Virus record (IMG/VR): IMGVR_UViG_3300043395_000119
Span: 1 to 29,671 of that record
From: a virus
Length of the DNA: 29,671 bases
Strand: one strand, 5' to 3'
Positions 1 through 7,116 of this stretch are shown one piece after another (positions within the stretch are counted from its first letter, which is position 1; each line of letters begins with the position of its first letter). The position numbers and the translations under genes were made by a program. The notes below the pieces were generated by a model that saw nothing but the letters and a program-made list of their open reading frames with translations, searched no databases and was not told where the DNA came from.

Positions 1-86
1 TGCTCTGCAGAAGCATCATCAATAACTTTCCAGAAACCCTTTTTGACTGCGGTTTCATGCAGTTCCATTGCTAGTTCATCAAACAT
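1..86 (-). CDS. MazG-like nucleotide pyrophosphohydrolase, N-terminal fragment
   Basis: Only the first 28 codons are inside the window; the gene runs off the left edge. The start is ATG at 86, with a GGAGG ribosome binding site at about 96-100, nine bases upstream. The residues read MFDELAMELHETAVKKGFWK followed by VIDDASAE. The pattern of a short amphipathic helix, a conserved H.TA..KGFW and then an acidic stretch is typical of the N-terminus of phage MazG-like proteins, which hydrolyse (d)NTPs to monophosphates and are often placed beside replication genes. The catalytic EExxE/ExxD motifs lie outside the window, so the family call rests on the N-terminus alone. It overlaps the end of the polymerase gene by 8 bases, which suggests translational coupling. 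Confidence 0.6.
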   Translation of the reverse strand, partial: MFDELAMELHETAVKKGFWKVIDDASAE

Positions 87-3000
87 TGAACACGTCCTCC
101 ATAATTGTTGTACCATCTTTAGTTTTACCCAAAGAGAATTTGTATGCGTTACCTTCATCTATCTTCATGTATGCCTTGGCAAATGCTGTAGGGAATACAG
201 TAACGCTGTGTAGGTCTCTTGCTGTATCAGCCAAGACCAGTGATGCCATCTTTTTTCCAGCCTTTGTTACTCTGGGTTTAAATGATACCACGAATAGTTC
301 ATCATCTTTGTATGGCAATTGTCGTAGATTAAGAATCTTTAGCAATGCGGATGCATTACCCTTAATTTCATCTACAGGAACTGCTGTAACGATTCTGTTG
401 TCGCTTGCAAGCACGATATATGTTCTACCTGCTTCAATAGCAGTTTGTTCATCATCGAAGATGCCTGTGCTACCAGTCTTGTCTAGAATCTCAACCCTTG
501 ACCAGCCCTTGCCACGCTTAATGCCCTTAACCATACCCATCAGAATGAATGCACCCTTTTCTTCATACTCTTCGACATCGTTAATGAATGCGTGATAGTG
601 TGACGGAACAGACATATTAAACTCTGGCAAGTTTAGATATTCATAAAGGTTCTCTTTAATCTCTTCATCATTGCGTGGTTGGTCTGGGAATGTCGCAGCA
701 CCAATAACTCGTAGAGCCTGTAAAGCACGACTGTTTACCCCATTACCCTTACCAAAAGTGAACTCTTCAAGTTCTTTGTAGGAATTAAATGGACGAGCAG
801 CGATATACTTACTAGCGATGTTATCACTAATAAACTTAATAGCACTTAGACCAAATCGAATACCCTTGCCTTCAATCTTGAAATCGATGTCAGATTCGTT
901 GATGTGTGGCAAGCGAACTGGAATACCCATACGCTTTGCTTCAATCAAATACTCTGTGCGAGCATCCTTGTCGCTTTCGTTCTTGAGAAGAGCAAACATA
1001 AACTCTAGTGGGTAATAATACTTTAGCCAAGCAGTCCAGTAAGACACCGTTGAATAGGCAACAGCGTGAGACTTGTTGAATGAGTATCCAGCGTGAGCCT
1101 CAAAGTCATGCCATAGGTCTTCAGCCATGTTTGGTGATAGGAAGCGAGAAGCACCAGTCACAAACTTATCTTGGAACTGCTTGAATTCCTTGGCATCTTT
1201 CTTCTTACCAATAATCTTACGAACCTTATCGGCTTCTGCCATTGTCATACCGCCAAGTTCCACACAGGCAAGCATAACCTGTTCCTGATATAGAATACAT
1301 CCGTATGTTTCTTGAGTGAATGACTTTAGAACCTGATGCTTATAGTCTAGGTTTTGCTTACCATGCTTACGAGCAATGTAGTCTTTACCGATTGTGTTCA
1401 TAGCACCTGGACGAACCAAAGCATTAGAAGCAGCCAACTCTGCAAAGTTCTTTACACCCATCTTCACAAGTAGGTTTGTGTATGGTGTTGCTTCACACTG
1501 GAATACACCCTTAGTGTAACCATCAGAAAGCATGGCGTAAACCTTTTTGTCTTCCATGTCAATTGATTGTAGGTCAAGACTTTCTCCAGAACGCTCTTCG
1601 ATAATCTTTACAGTATCTTGAATTACGGATAGGGTCTTTAGACCAAGAGCATCAATCTTAATTAGACCAATACGTTCTGCCTCTTCCATGTCAACAGCAA
1701 CGACAGGAATGCGTTCCTTGGTTCCTGGAGCAGTACGAGTTTCTAGTGGAGCAAACTTAAAGATAGGCTCCTTAGATGTAACAACACCAGCAGCGTGAAT
1801 ACCAGTACCACGAATACGCCCACGAAGTTGCTCTCCATATAGTTCAATCTCTGGATACTTTTCACGGAACTCTACAGTCTGTTTTGAGTTTAGATAATCG
1901 TCCCAATCGTCAACAAGTTTAAGAACCTTGTTCACATCTGGTAGTGGAATGTTTAGCACACGAGCAATGTCACGAACCATACCCTTGCCCTTGAACTCAA
2001 GGAATGTGGCAATAGAAGCAACGTGACGATACTGGCGAACCAAATAGTCCTTTACGTCTTCACGGCGTGAGTCTTGGATATCTGTATCAATATCTGGGAA
2101 GTCATTACGCTCTGGATTGATAAATCGGAAGAAAAGCAAACCGTGAACGATTGGGTCAATGTCTGTGATACCTAGAGCATAGCAGAGTAACGAGCCAGCA
2201 GCCGAACCACGTCCTGGTCCAACCATGATGTCTTCTTTCTTAGCCCAGTTAATCATATTGCGAACAACTAGGAAGTAAGGACCAAACTTTTTATCTTTGA
2301 TGATTTCAAGTTCTTCGTTAAGACGGTCAAGGTATTCCTGCTTGTCTGCCAAGTTGCGAGCCTTAAGACCTTCAATTGCCAACTCATAAAGTTCTTGGTC
2401 TGGGTCTTGATATTGTGCAGGTAGCAAATCTAGGTGGTCTTGAATGCCATAGTCTTCAATCTGATTAGCAATATCAATACTGTTCTGATACATATCTTCA
2501 CGGTCAATGCCTTGCTTGAGCATAGCATTACGCATCTCTTCGTCAGAAAGTAGGTGAATCTCAAAGTTCTTGAAAGACATTTGACGTTCTGCACCATATA
2601 GATAGTCTAACTTATCCATAAGATTGTCATACTTCTGGCTACCTGCAAATGTAACATCCTTCTCTGTCTTATTAGAGTATGAGTTTAGGATTAGTTTGAG
2701 TTCCTGAATTTCACGCTGTGATGTATCTGCGTGGTGGCAGTCTGGAGTGATAACAGGCTTGATACCAAATTCATCTGCAAGTTCAAGAAGCATCTTGTTT
2801 ACTTCTGCAGGATTGTGTGGCATAACTTCAATATAGTAGTTGTCGCCAAACTCTGCCTTAGCCCACTGAATGTGCTCTTTAGCAGCAGCAAGATTATCAG
2901 CCTCAATAGCCTTAGCCAAGAAACCAGAAAGACATCCTGAAGTGATTACTAGACCTTCTTTGTACTTAGCAAGAACTTCCCAGTCAATGCGTGGCTTCTT

Positions 3001-3360
3001 GAAAAAGCCTTCTGTCCAAGCAATCTCATTAAGTTTATTTAGATTTTCTAGACCCTTGGCATTCTTAGCAAGAATAATAAGGTGATTATAGTTTAGGTCT
3101 AGTAGGTCATTCTTTTCTTTCTTGTCTTCGTGGTCAAAACGGTCTTTACAAATGTACCCTTCGATTCCGAGAATTGGTTTGATACCTGCTTCTTTAGCAG
3201 CACGATACATTTCACGGTGTCCAGATAGTGAACCGTGGTCAGTGATTGAGATAGAGGTCATACCAACAGCAACAGCACGGTCAACGTACTCCTGTGGTGT
3301 TGCAATGCCATCAAATAGGCTATAGTGTGTATGAACGTGAAGTGGAGCGTAACTGCTCAT
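79..3360 (-). CDS. dnaE: DNA polymerase III alpha subunit (DnaE-type replicative polymerase)
   Basis: This is the main replicative DNA polymerase of the phage, 1093 residues, close to the length of bacterial DnaE1. A PHP domain occupies about residues 5-215, with the metal-binding signature HVHTHYS at 8-14, TDHG at 40-43, E67 and PDCHH at 206-210. The polymerase palm contains GPGRGSAAGS at 381-390, the catalytic aspartates D425 and D427 in PDIDTD, and the third aspartate D570 in KIDALGLKTL. Then come the fingers and helix-hairpin-helix region (about 740-890) and an OB-like region after about 935. The retained PHP residues suggest metal binding and possibly proofreading, since no separate exonuclease is seen here. 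The ATG at 3360 is preceded by an AAAGGAAA ribosome binding site. The gene has its own promoter at 3395-3423. Confidence 0.96.
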   Translation of the reverse strand: MSSYAPLHVHTHYSLFDGIATPQEYVDRAVAVGMTSISITDHGSLSGHREMYRAAKEAGIKPILGIEGYICKDRFDHEDKKEKNDLLDLNYNHLIILAKNAKGLENLNKLNEIAWTEGFFKKPRIDWEVLAKYKEGLVITSGCLSGFLAKAIEADNLAAAKEHIQWAKAEFGDNYYIEVMPHNPAEVNKMLLELADEFGIKPVITPDCHHADTSQREIQELKLILNSYSNKTEKDVTFAGSQKYDNLMDKLDYLYGAERQMSFKNFEIHLLSDEEMRNAMLKQGIDREDMYQNSIDIANQIEDYGIQDHLDLLPAQYQDPDQELYELAIEGLKARNLADKQEYLDRLNEELEIIKDKKFGPYFLVVRNMINWAKKEDIMVGPGRGSAAGSLLCYALGITDIDPIVHGLLFFRFINPERNDFPDIDTDIQDSRREDVKDYLVRQYRHVASIATFLEFKGKGMVRDIARVLNIPLPDVNKVLKLVDDWDDYLNSKQTVEFREKYPEIELYGEQLRGRIRGTGIHAAGVVTSKEPIFKFAPLETRTAPGTKERIPVVAVDMEEAERIGLIKIDALGLKTLSVIQDTVKIIEERSGESLDLQSIDMEDKKVYAMLSDGYTKGVFQCEATPYTNLLVKMGVKNFAELAASNALVRPGAMNTIGKDYIARKHGKQNLDYKHQVLKSFTQETYGCILYQEQVMLACVELGGMTMAEADKVRKIIGKKKDAKEFKQFQDKFVTGASRFLSPNMAEDLWHDFEAHAGYSFNKSHAVAYSTVSYWTAWLKYYYPLEFMFALLKNESDKDARTEYLIEAKRMGIPVRLPHINESDIDFKIEGKGIRFGLSAIKFISDNIASKYIAARPFNSYKELEEFTFGKGNGVNSRALQALRVIGAATFPDQPRNDEEIKENLYEYLNLPEFNMSVPSHYHAFINDVEEYEEKGAFILMGMVKGIKRGKGWSRVEILDKTGSTGIFDDEQTAIEAGRTYIVLASDNRIVTAVPVDEIKGNASALLKILNLRQLPYKDDELFVVSFKPRVTKAGKKMASLVLADTARDLHSVTVFPTAFAKAYMKIDEGNAYKFSLGKTKDGTTIMEDVFNV

Positions 3361-3394
3361 TCATTTCCTTTGTTAGTAGTTATTGTGTATTACA

Positions 3395-3423
3395 AGTATA
3401 AAGCATTGGGAGTGCTTTGTCAA
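3395..3423 (-). promoter_or_regulatory. Sigma70-type promoter for the DNA polymerase gene
   Basis: On the minus strand the -35 box is TTGACA (3418-3423, perfect consensus) and the -10 box is TATACT (3395-3400, five of six), separated by exactly 17 bases. Transcription would start near 3388, leaving a leader of roughly 28 bases before the polymerase ATG at 3360. It is the best vegetative promoter match that I see in the window. Its -35 overlaps the T-tract of the preceding terminator. Confidence 0.85.
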
Positions 3424-3466
3424 ATAGAAAAGTGAGGGGTGGGGAAACACTCAACCCACCCCCCAC
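3421..3466 (-). terminator. Intrinsic terminator after the SSB gene
   Basis: Ten bases past the SSB stop codon the minus strand can form a 12-bp stem (arms 3455-3466 and 3432-3443; GTGGGGGGTGGG paired with CCCACCCCTCAC, one G-U wobble) with an 11-base loop. A T-rich tract, TTTTCTATTT, follows. On the plus strand the wobble becomes an A-C mismatch, so the structure favours minus-strand transcripts. It would stop SSB transcription just before the polymerase promoter. Confidence 0.8.
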
Positions 3467-3476
3467 GTTCTGTTAT

Positions 3477-4130
3477 TTACCAGTCAATGTTTGAAGATGT
3501 GACTGATGGAGCATCGAAACCGAAATAGAAGTTTTCCTGCTCTGCGTAGGCAACTTCACGAACAACCTTTTCAAGGTCAAACGCTTCAAGTTCACCCCAC
3601 TTGAAAGGCTCTGAATCTGGCTTGGTTGGAAGCAAGGTGTAACTGGTTTCAGTTCCCTGACCGTTACGCTTCATCTTCCACTCAAGATTTGAGATAGAGC
3701 CAGTCTCAATTGCATACTCACGAATAGTGTTGAATGCAGACTGCTTTGAAATGCCCTGTGACCATACTGCCACATATGGGGCTTCTGTACCATCATCGAT
3801 GATTACGTTTCCGTACCAACGAAGACGTGAACGCCATCCACCCTTTGGTTCCTTGCGAGCCATCTCACAGCCGTAGCAACGACCTTCAGTATCGATGGTG
3901 CAAGCAGCCTTACGCTTGTAGTCCTTTGGGTTGGTGTGTTCTGCGATTACAACAGAAAGACCACGGTCCTCGTTGTAGTTAGCAGAGTCGCTGTCAAGTT
4001 CCTCAACAAAGCGAATCTTTGCAGACTGTCCGTCAGCCAACTTGACCCAACGAACTTTCTGACCATTGTTTTCGTACTTTGGCTTATCAAGAATTGCATT
4101 GATATCTTTTAGCCCTTTAATTACGCTCAT
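3477..4130 (-). CDS. Single-stranded DNA-binding protein, T4 gp32-like with zinc site
   Basis: A 217-residue protein that I read as the phage single-strand-binding protein of the replisome. A putative zinc site is visible as H65-x11-C77-x7-C85-x2-C88. This closely matches the H-x12-C-x9-C-x2-C site of T4 gp32, and it sits within a segment rich in basic and aromatic residues (GGWRSRLRWYGNVII at about 96-110) suited to DNA binding. The N-terminus (VIKGLKDINAILDKPKYE) would correspond to the cooperative-binding part. The C-terminus is only weakly acidic and ends SSNIDW, unlike the long acidic tail of gp32. The ATG at 4130 has an AAGGAG site (4138-4143) at good spacing. It lies between primase and polymerase genes and is bounded by its own promoter and terminator, consistent with high separate expression. 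Confidence 0.78.
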   Translation of the reverse strand: MSVIKGLKDINAILDKPKYENNGQKVRWVKLADGQSAKIRFVEELDSDSANYNEDRGLSVVIAEHTNPKDYKRKAACTIDTEGRCYGCEMARKEPKGGWRSRLRWYGNVIIDDGTEAPYVAVWSQGISKQSAFNTIREYAIETGSISNLEWKMKRNGQGTETSYTLLPTKPDSEPFKWGELEAFDLEKVVREVAYAEQENFYFGFDAPSVTSSNIDW

Positions 4131-4162
4131 ATTTTTTCTCCTTATATGTTTTTAGCGGATAC

Positions 4163-5107
4163 CTAGTTTAGCATACTAGCGATGGTTTTGTCAAATGTTT
4201 CGTCAAGATTTTTTATATCTTCATCTGACATATCACCGATATCCTTATATTTTTTATTTAATTGAATTACGCTAACACGATTGCCAAGTTTTTCAATTAA
4301 CTTATCTTTCATGTTACCGCCAGCCTCGTCATTATCAGCAATAATATAAATATTGTTGAAGTATTTCTGAAGTAGGTCTATTTGGAAATTGGATACATTT
4401 GCACCCAAGGTTGCTACCGCTGGAAACCCACATTGGTCTAAGCGGATGGCATCAAATGATGATTCAACTACATAGACTTTTCCAGCAGTCTTGACACGAT
4501 GTAGATTGAATAAAGTTTTAGCCTTTGGAAGTCCTGGAGTATTCTTGAACTCCTTGCCTTCTATGGAACGTCCCACAAACCCCACAGAAACGCCTTCAGG
4601 GGACGCTACAGGGATTGTAACCATATCTTGTTTCTCGGAATACCCTAGATTAAATTTGCGGACAGAATCGCCATTTATGAGCCTATTTGAGTAGTATCTC
4701 ATGGCTCTGTCAGACTCAAGGGCTTGTTGGTGTAGTCGCTTAATCTGAACTTCATCATAAGCAATATAATCAGGCTTGTTGACTAGTGCTTGGTTAATTT
4801 GATACTCTAGGTCAGTTTGTGTTTCTTTGGATTTGATAAATCGTACCGCCTCAAAATAGGTACGTCCAGAAGTATGCATAATTAAACTAGTAAGGTCGCA
4901 GACATGCTGACAGGAAAAGCAGAAGAAATATCCAGAACTTTTGTCAACTTCTCCAGCAGGGGAACGATAGTTATTGTGAAATGGGCAGAAGATAATGTAG
5001 TCAGAGTCTACTTCTGATTCGATTTCGATACCTGACCCAGTGATGACTCTTTTAATTTGTTCTTTTGAATAGGAACTAGTGATGTTCCGTCTATCCCTTG
5101 TGTGCAT
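4163..5107 (-). CDS. DNA primase, DnaG type (zinc-binding plus Toprim)
   Basis: A 314-residue primase that makes RNA primers for DNA replication. The N-terminal CHC2 zinc domain has C41-x2-H44 and C63-x2-C66. A linker and RNA-polymerase-like basic region follow. The Toprim core then shows the glutamate in VVESSFDA (E215) and the metal-binding ADNDEAGG (D258, D260). It is about half the length of bacterial DnaG and lacks a helicase-binding C-terminal domain, as is usual in phages. The start is the ATG at 5107, preceded by AGGAAAGAAGAAGG. No later in-frame start keeps the zinc domain, so the 100-base overlap with the upstream gene appears real. The helicase is two genes upstream. Confidence 0.92.
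   Translation of the reverse strand: MHTRDRRNITSSYSKEQIKRVITGSGIEIESEVDSDYIIFCPFHNNYRSPAGEVDKSSGYFFCFSCQHVCDLTSLIMHTSGRTYFEAVRFIKSKETQTDLEYQINQALVNKPDYIAYDEVQIKRLHQQALESDRAMRYYSNRLINGDSVRKFNLGYSEKQDMVTIPVASPEGVSVGFVGRSIEGKEFKNTPGLPKAKTLFNLHRVKTAGKVYVVESSFDAIRLDQCGFPAVATLGANVSNFQIDLLQKYFNNIYIIADNDEAGGNMKDKLIEKLGNRVSVIQLNKKYKDIGDMSDEDIKNLDETFDKTIASMLN
4165..4194 (-). promoter_or_regulatory. Promoter for the SSB gene
   Basis: The minus strand has a perfect TTGACA -35 (4189-4194), an 18-base spacer and a TAAACT -10 (4165-4170) with an extended TGC just before it. The -10 sits on the primase stop codon. Transcription would start near 4158, leaving a leader of about 28 bases that contains the AAGGAG site. 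Together with the downstream terminator it would make a one-gene SSB transcript. Confidence 0.65.
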
Positions 5108-5352
5108 TGTGCCTTCTTCTTTCCTACATATGTTCCGTATACTGTTAATGTAAATTCGTAATAATCTTCTATATGGTTATATTGTATCGTGAAGTTAGGG
5201 TCTATGTCAAGTCTTTGAACATAGCCCTCTTCACGCATCTCTTCAATTTTTAATTTTGTTACTTCTAACCTTAACCTGCTGATAGCAGAATCACTCTTGA
5301 TGATACCGTCAAGTTTAAAAGTCTTAATAGATTTGTGATGTAATTGTTCCAC
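5008..5352 (-). CDS. Small protein of unknown function between helicase and primase
   Basis: A 114-residue protein starting at a GTG (5350-5352). I do not recognise the family. Residues 1-75 look like a compact alpha/beta domain: a helix rich in K and E (about 24-43), then alternating hydrophobic strands (FTIQYN, YEFTLTVYGTY). The last 33 or so residues are low-complexity, basic and probably disordered. They are encoded in the 100 bases shared with the primase gene in another frame, so they may be only a by-product of the overlap. No clear Shine-Dalgarno is seen, but TATAAT lies five bases upstream of the GTG. Position suggests a replication accessory role, which is inference. Confidence 0.65.
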   Translation of the reverse strand: MEQLHHKSIKTFKLDGIIKSDSAISRLRLEVTKLKIEEMREEGYVQRLDIDPNFTIQYNHIEDYYEFTLTVYGTYVGKKKAQCTQGIDGTSLVPIQKNKLKESSLGQVSKSNQK

Positions 5353-5357
5353 ACTCT

Positions 5358-5363
5358 ATTATA
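5358..5363 (-). promoter_or_regulatory. Possible -10 box just before the GTG start
   Basis: A perfect TATAAT sits in the 12-base gap between the helicase stop and the GTG of the 114-residue gene, with only five bases between box and start codon. No -35 and no extended TGn are seen. If used, transcription would begin at or next to the GTG, giving a leaderless message. In AT-rich DNA this could be chance. Confidence 0.3.
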
Positions 5364-5364
5364 A

Positions 5365-6585
5365 CTAGTTATCTTCATAATCCTTGTATTTGTACCAGCC
5401 CTTGTCAAAATCGACCTGAACTAGGAATTCACCCATAAATCCATTACGGTTCTTACGGAATACGCACTCAAGGATGTCTGAGTTTGTAGCACGACCTAGA
5501 GCCAATACCCAGTCAGCATCGTAGGCAATCTGGCGAGACCAAGCAGTTTGTCCCAAAGTAGGCACAGTGTCTAGTTTGGTAACATCGTCTGGTGTAGCAG
5601 ATGAAATGGCAATAATTGGAATTTCTTCACTAATAGCCATCAACTTCAATTCACGAGAAAGGTTCTTCATACGAACAGTCTCGTTGTCTGACTTCTGGTT
5701 GGGTGACATAAGTTGCAGGTAGTCAACGATTACTAGGTCTGGCTTGTACTGGTCAATCTTACCACGGATAACAGATGGTGTAACTTCTCCACCAGAATCA
5801 TTAGAGATGATGTGGAATTCTGGTTTACCAGCAAGTTCTTTAGAGTGCCAACGCTTTAAGTCATTGACATCTACCTGACCATTGCTCAATTTTCGATGTG
5901 ACCACAGACCATCGCCCATGATTGCAAACACACGGTTACGAACTTCTGTCTCCGACATTTCAAGCGAGATGATTAGTGGTGACTTACCCTGTCTCCATGC
6001 TTGAACTGCCATGTAAAGAGCAAACCAAGACTTACCAATTCCTGGGTATGCTAGGAACACACCCAACTGACCTGGAGTAATGCCAGCAGGTAGATAGTTG
6101 TCAAATCCTGGCAAACCAGTTTTAATACCAATTGAGCCAAGTGCTTGTTGTCTAGCCAAGTTTTCAAAGTAAGCCACAGCAGAATCAATATCAGTAGCAT
6201 CAATGTCACGAATAACTGCTGTATTCTTTTTTAGTTCTGATGTTTTCTGGATTAGGTCTTCAAGTGCTTTGCTTCCCTGACCAGCCTGAACATCTGTTGC
6301 TGTGGAACGAAGAACATCCTTTAGGCTATCGTTTAGAAATTCTGCCTGTAGTTCTTCTAGGTGATACTTGGTAGCACCAACACCATCGATAGGTGCAAAG
6401 TCACGGAACTTTTCTACAACCAATGACATTGGTGGAACTGTGCCATTTGTTTCAGAGTAGTTACGAATAAACTTCCAGATATCGTTGTGTGTGCGAAGAA
6501 TGTTATCTACGTTTGCTTGTAGCAAGACGTGAACTTGCTTATCTGCCAATACAGCAGAAATCAATTTTGATTCTGTATTACTCAC
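5365..6585 (-). CDS. Replicative DNA helicase, DnaB family
   Basis: A 406-residue RecA-fold hexameric helicase that would unwind DNA at the fork. The N-terminal helical domain (about 1-120) is shorter than in bacterial DnaB. The motor has the Walker A PGIGKSW at 181-187, the catalytic-glutamate motif SLEMSE (E209), and the Walker B/H2 VIVDYLQLM with D288. The sensor-like end includes GQTAWSRQIAYDADW at 345-359. The usual glutamine of DnaB motif H3 (SQL) is replaced by AISSATPDD, a divergence from the bacterial form. The start is GTG (6583-6585), overlapping the previous gene by 8 bases (GTGAGTAA), which implies translational coupling. Confidence 0.93.
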   Translation of the reverse strand: MSNTESKLISAVLADKQVHVLLQANVDNILRTHNDIWKFIRNYSETNGTVPPMSLVVEKFRDFAPIDGVGATKYHLEELQAEFLNDSLKDVLRSTATDVQAGQGSKALEDLIQKTSELKKNTAVIRDIDATDIDSAVAYFENLARQQALGSIGIKTGLPGFDNYLPAGITPGQLGVFLAYPGIGKSWFALYMAVQAWRQGKSPLIISLEMSETEVRNRVFAIMGDGLWSHRKLSNGQVDVNDLKRWHSKELAGKPEFHIISNDSGGEVTPSVIRGKIDQYKPDLVIVDYLQLMSPNQKSDNETVRMKNLSRELKLMAISEEIPIIAISSATPDDVTKLDTVPTLGQTAWSRQIAYDADWVLALGRATNSDILECVFRKNRNGFMGEFLVQVDFDKGWYKYKDYEDN

Positions 6586-6886
6586 TTAACCACTCTTTCG
6601 CTCTCTGTCTACGCTCTTGGCGTTCTTTTTCATCTTGCTTCCGTGCTTCGATTGCATCTACAATACGGTCAGCGTAGTTTGCAAACCATTTCCATGTAGG
6701 AGTTTGGCTTGCATCAAAATAATAGTCTAGCATATTGTAGCATTCTGGTAGACCATAGGATTCAACAAGAGCATCTGCTGCCCATTGTTCAACATTCAAA
6801 TTTAAAGATGGCTTCTGCCCATACCTTGTGGTATGCAATTTGCTGTAACGACTGAGCAAAGCCATTCGGTCTTTGCGGTCTGCCAT
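6578..6886 (-). CDS. Small helical protein upstream of helicase, possible helicase partner
   Basis: A 102-residue, mostly helical protein of unrecognised family. The middle carries tryptophan- and tyrosine-rich helices (LPECYNMLDYYFDA, PTWKWFANYADRI). The end is a strongly charged helix rich in K, E, R and Q that could form a coiled coil. It starts with ATG one base inside the stop of the preceding gene (TAATG) and ends 8 bases inside the helicase gene, so the two are very likely co-translated. Small proteins encoded directly before a phage DnaB-type helicase are often helicase loaders. That role is inferred from position only. Confidence 0.7.
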   Translation of the reverse strand: MADRKDRMALLSRYSKLHTTRYGQKPSLNLNVEQWAADALVESYGLPECYNMLDYYFDASQTPTWKWFANYADRIVDAIEARKQDEKERQERRQRAKEWLSE

Positions 6887-7095
6887 TACTTATTGTCAAT
6901 CTCTTCTGCTGATTCACGAACCTTCTCTGCAAGTTTGGCTTCTACAAATGAGTAGACACGCTCAAAAGCATCGTTCGTGTTTTCGCCCTCACGCTTGTTG
7001 TCAGTTACAGACAGGTCAATGCGTAGCGATTGGAAGTTGCCAAGGTTAAGTGTATAACCTAGTCCAACTGTTACTTTAGTGTTTTCATTTTCCAT
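6886..7095 (-). CDS. Conserved-looking small protein of unknown function
   Basis: A small acidic protein of 69 residues if translated from the ATG at 7095. An earlier in-frame ATG at 7104 would add three residues. The GAAAGGG site ends one base before the first ATG but ten bases before the second, so the second is the better start. The sequence has a beta-like first half (VTVGLGYTLNLGNFQSLRIDLSV) followed by a charged helix (DAFERVYSFVEAKLAEKVRE). No catalytic motif or membrane segment is seen. It resembles small phage proteins with a beta-hairpin plus helix layout, but I cannot assign a function. It is the first of a tight run leading to the helicase. Confidence 0.65.
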   Translation of the reverse strand: MENENTKVTVGLGYTLNLGNFQSLRIDLSVTDNKREGENTNDAFERVYSFVEAKLAEKVRESAEEIDNK

Positions 7096-7116
7096 TATTC
7101 TCATACCCTTTCAAGG

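Noticed and set aside
68-595. 175-codon open frame on the plus strand
   Set aside because: It lies opposite the polymerase gene, which has all its catalytic motifs. The plus-strand translation is low in recognisable structure, so it is a shadow frame.
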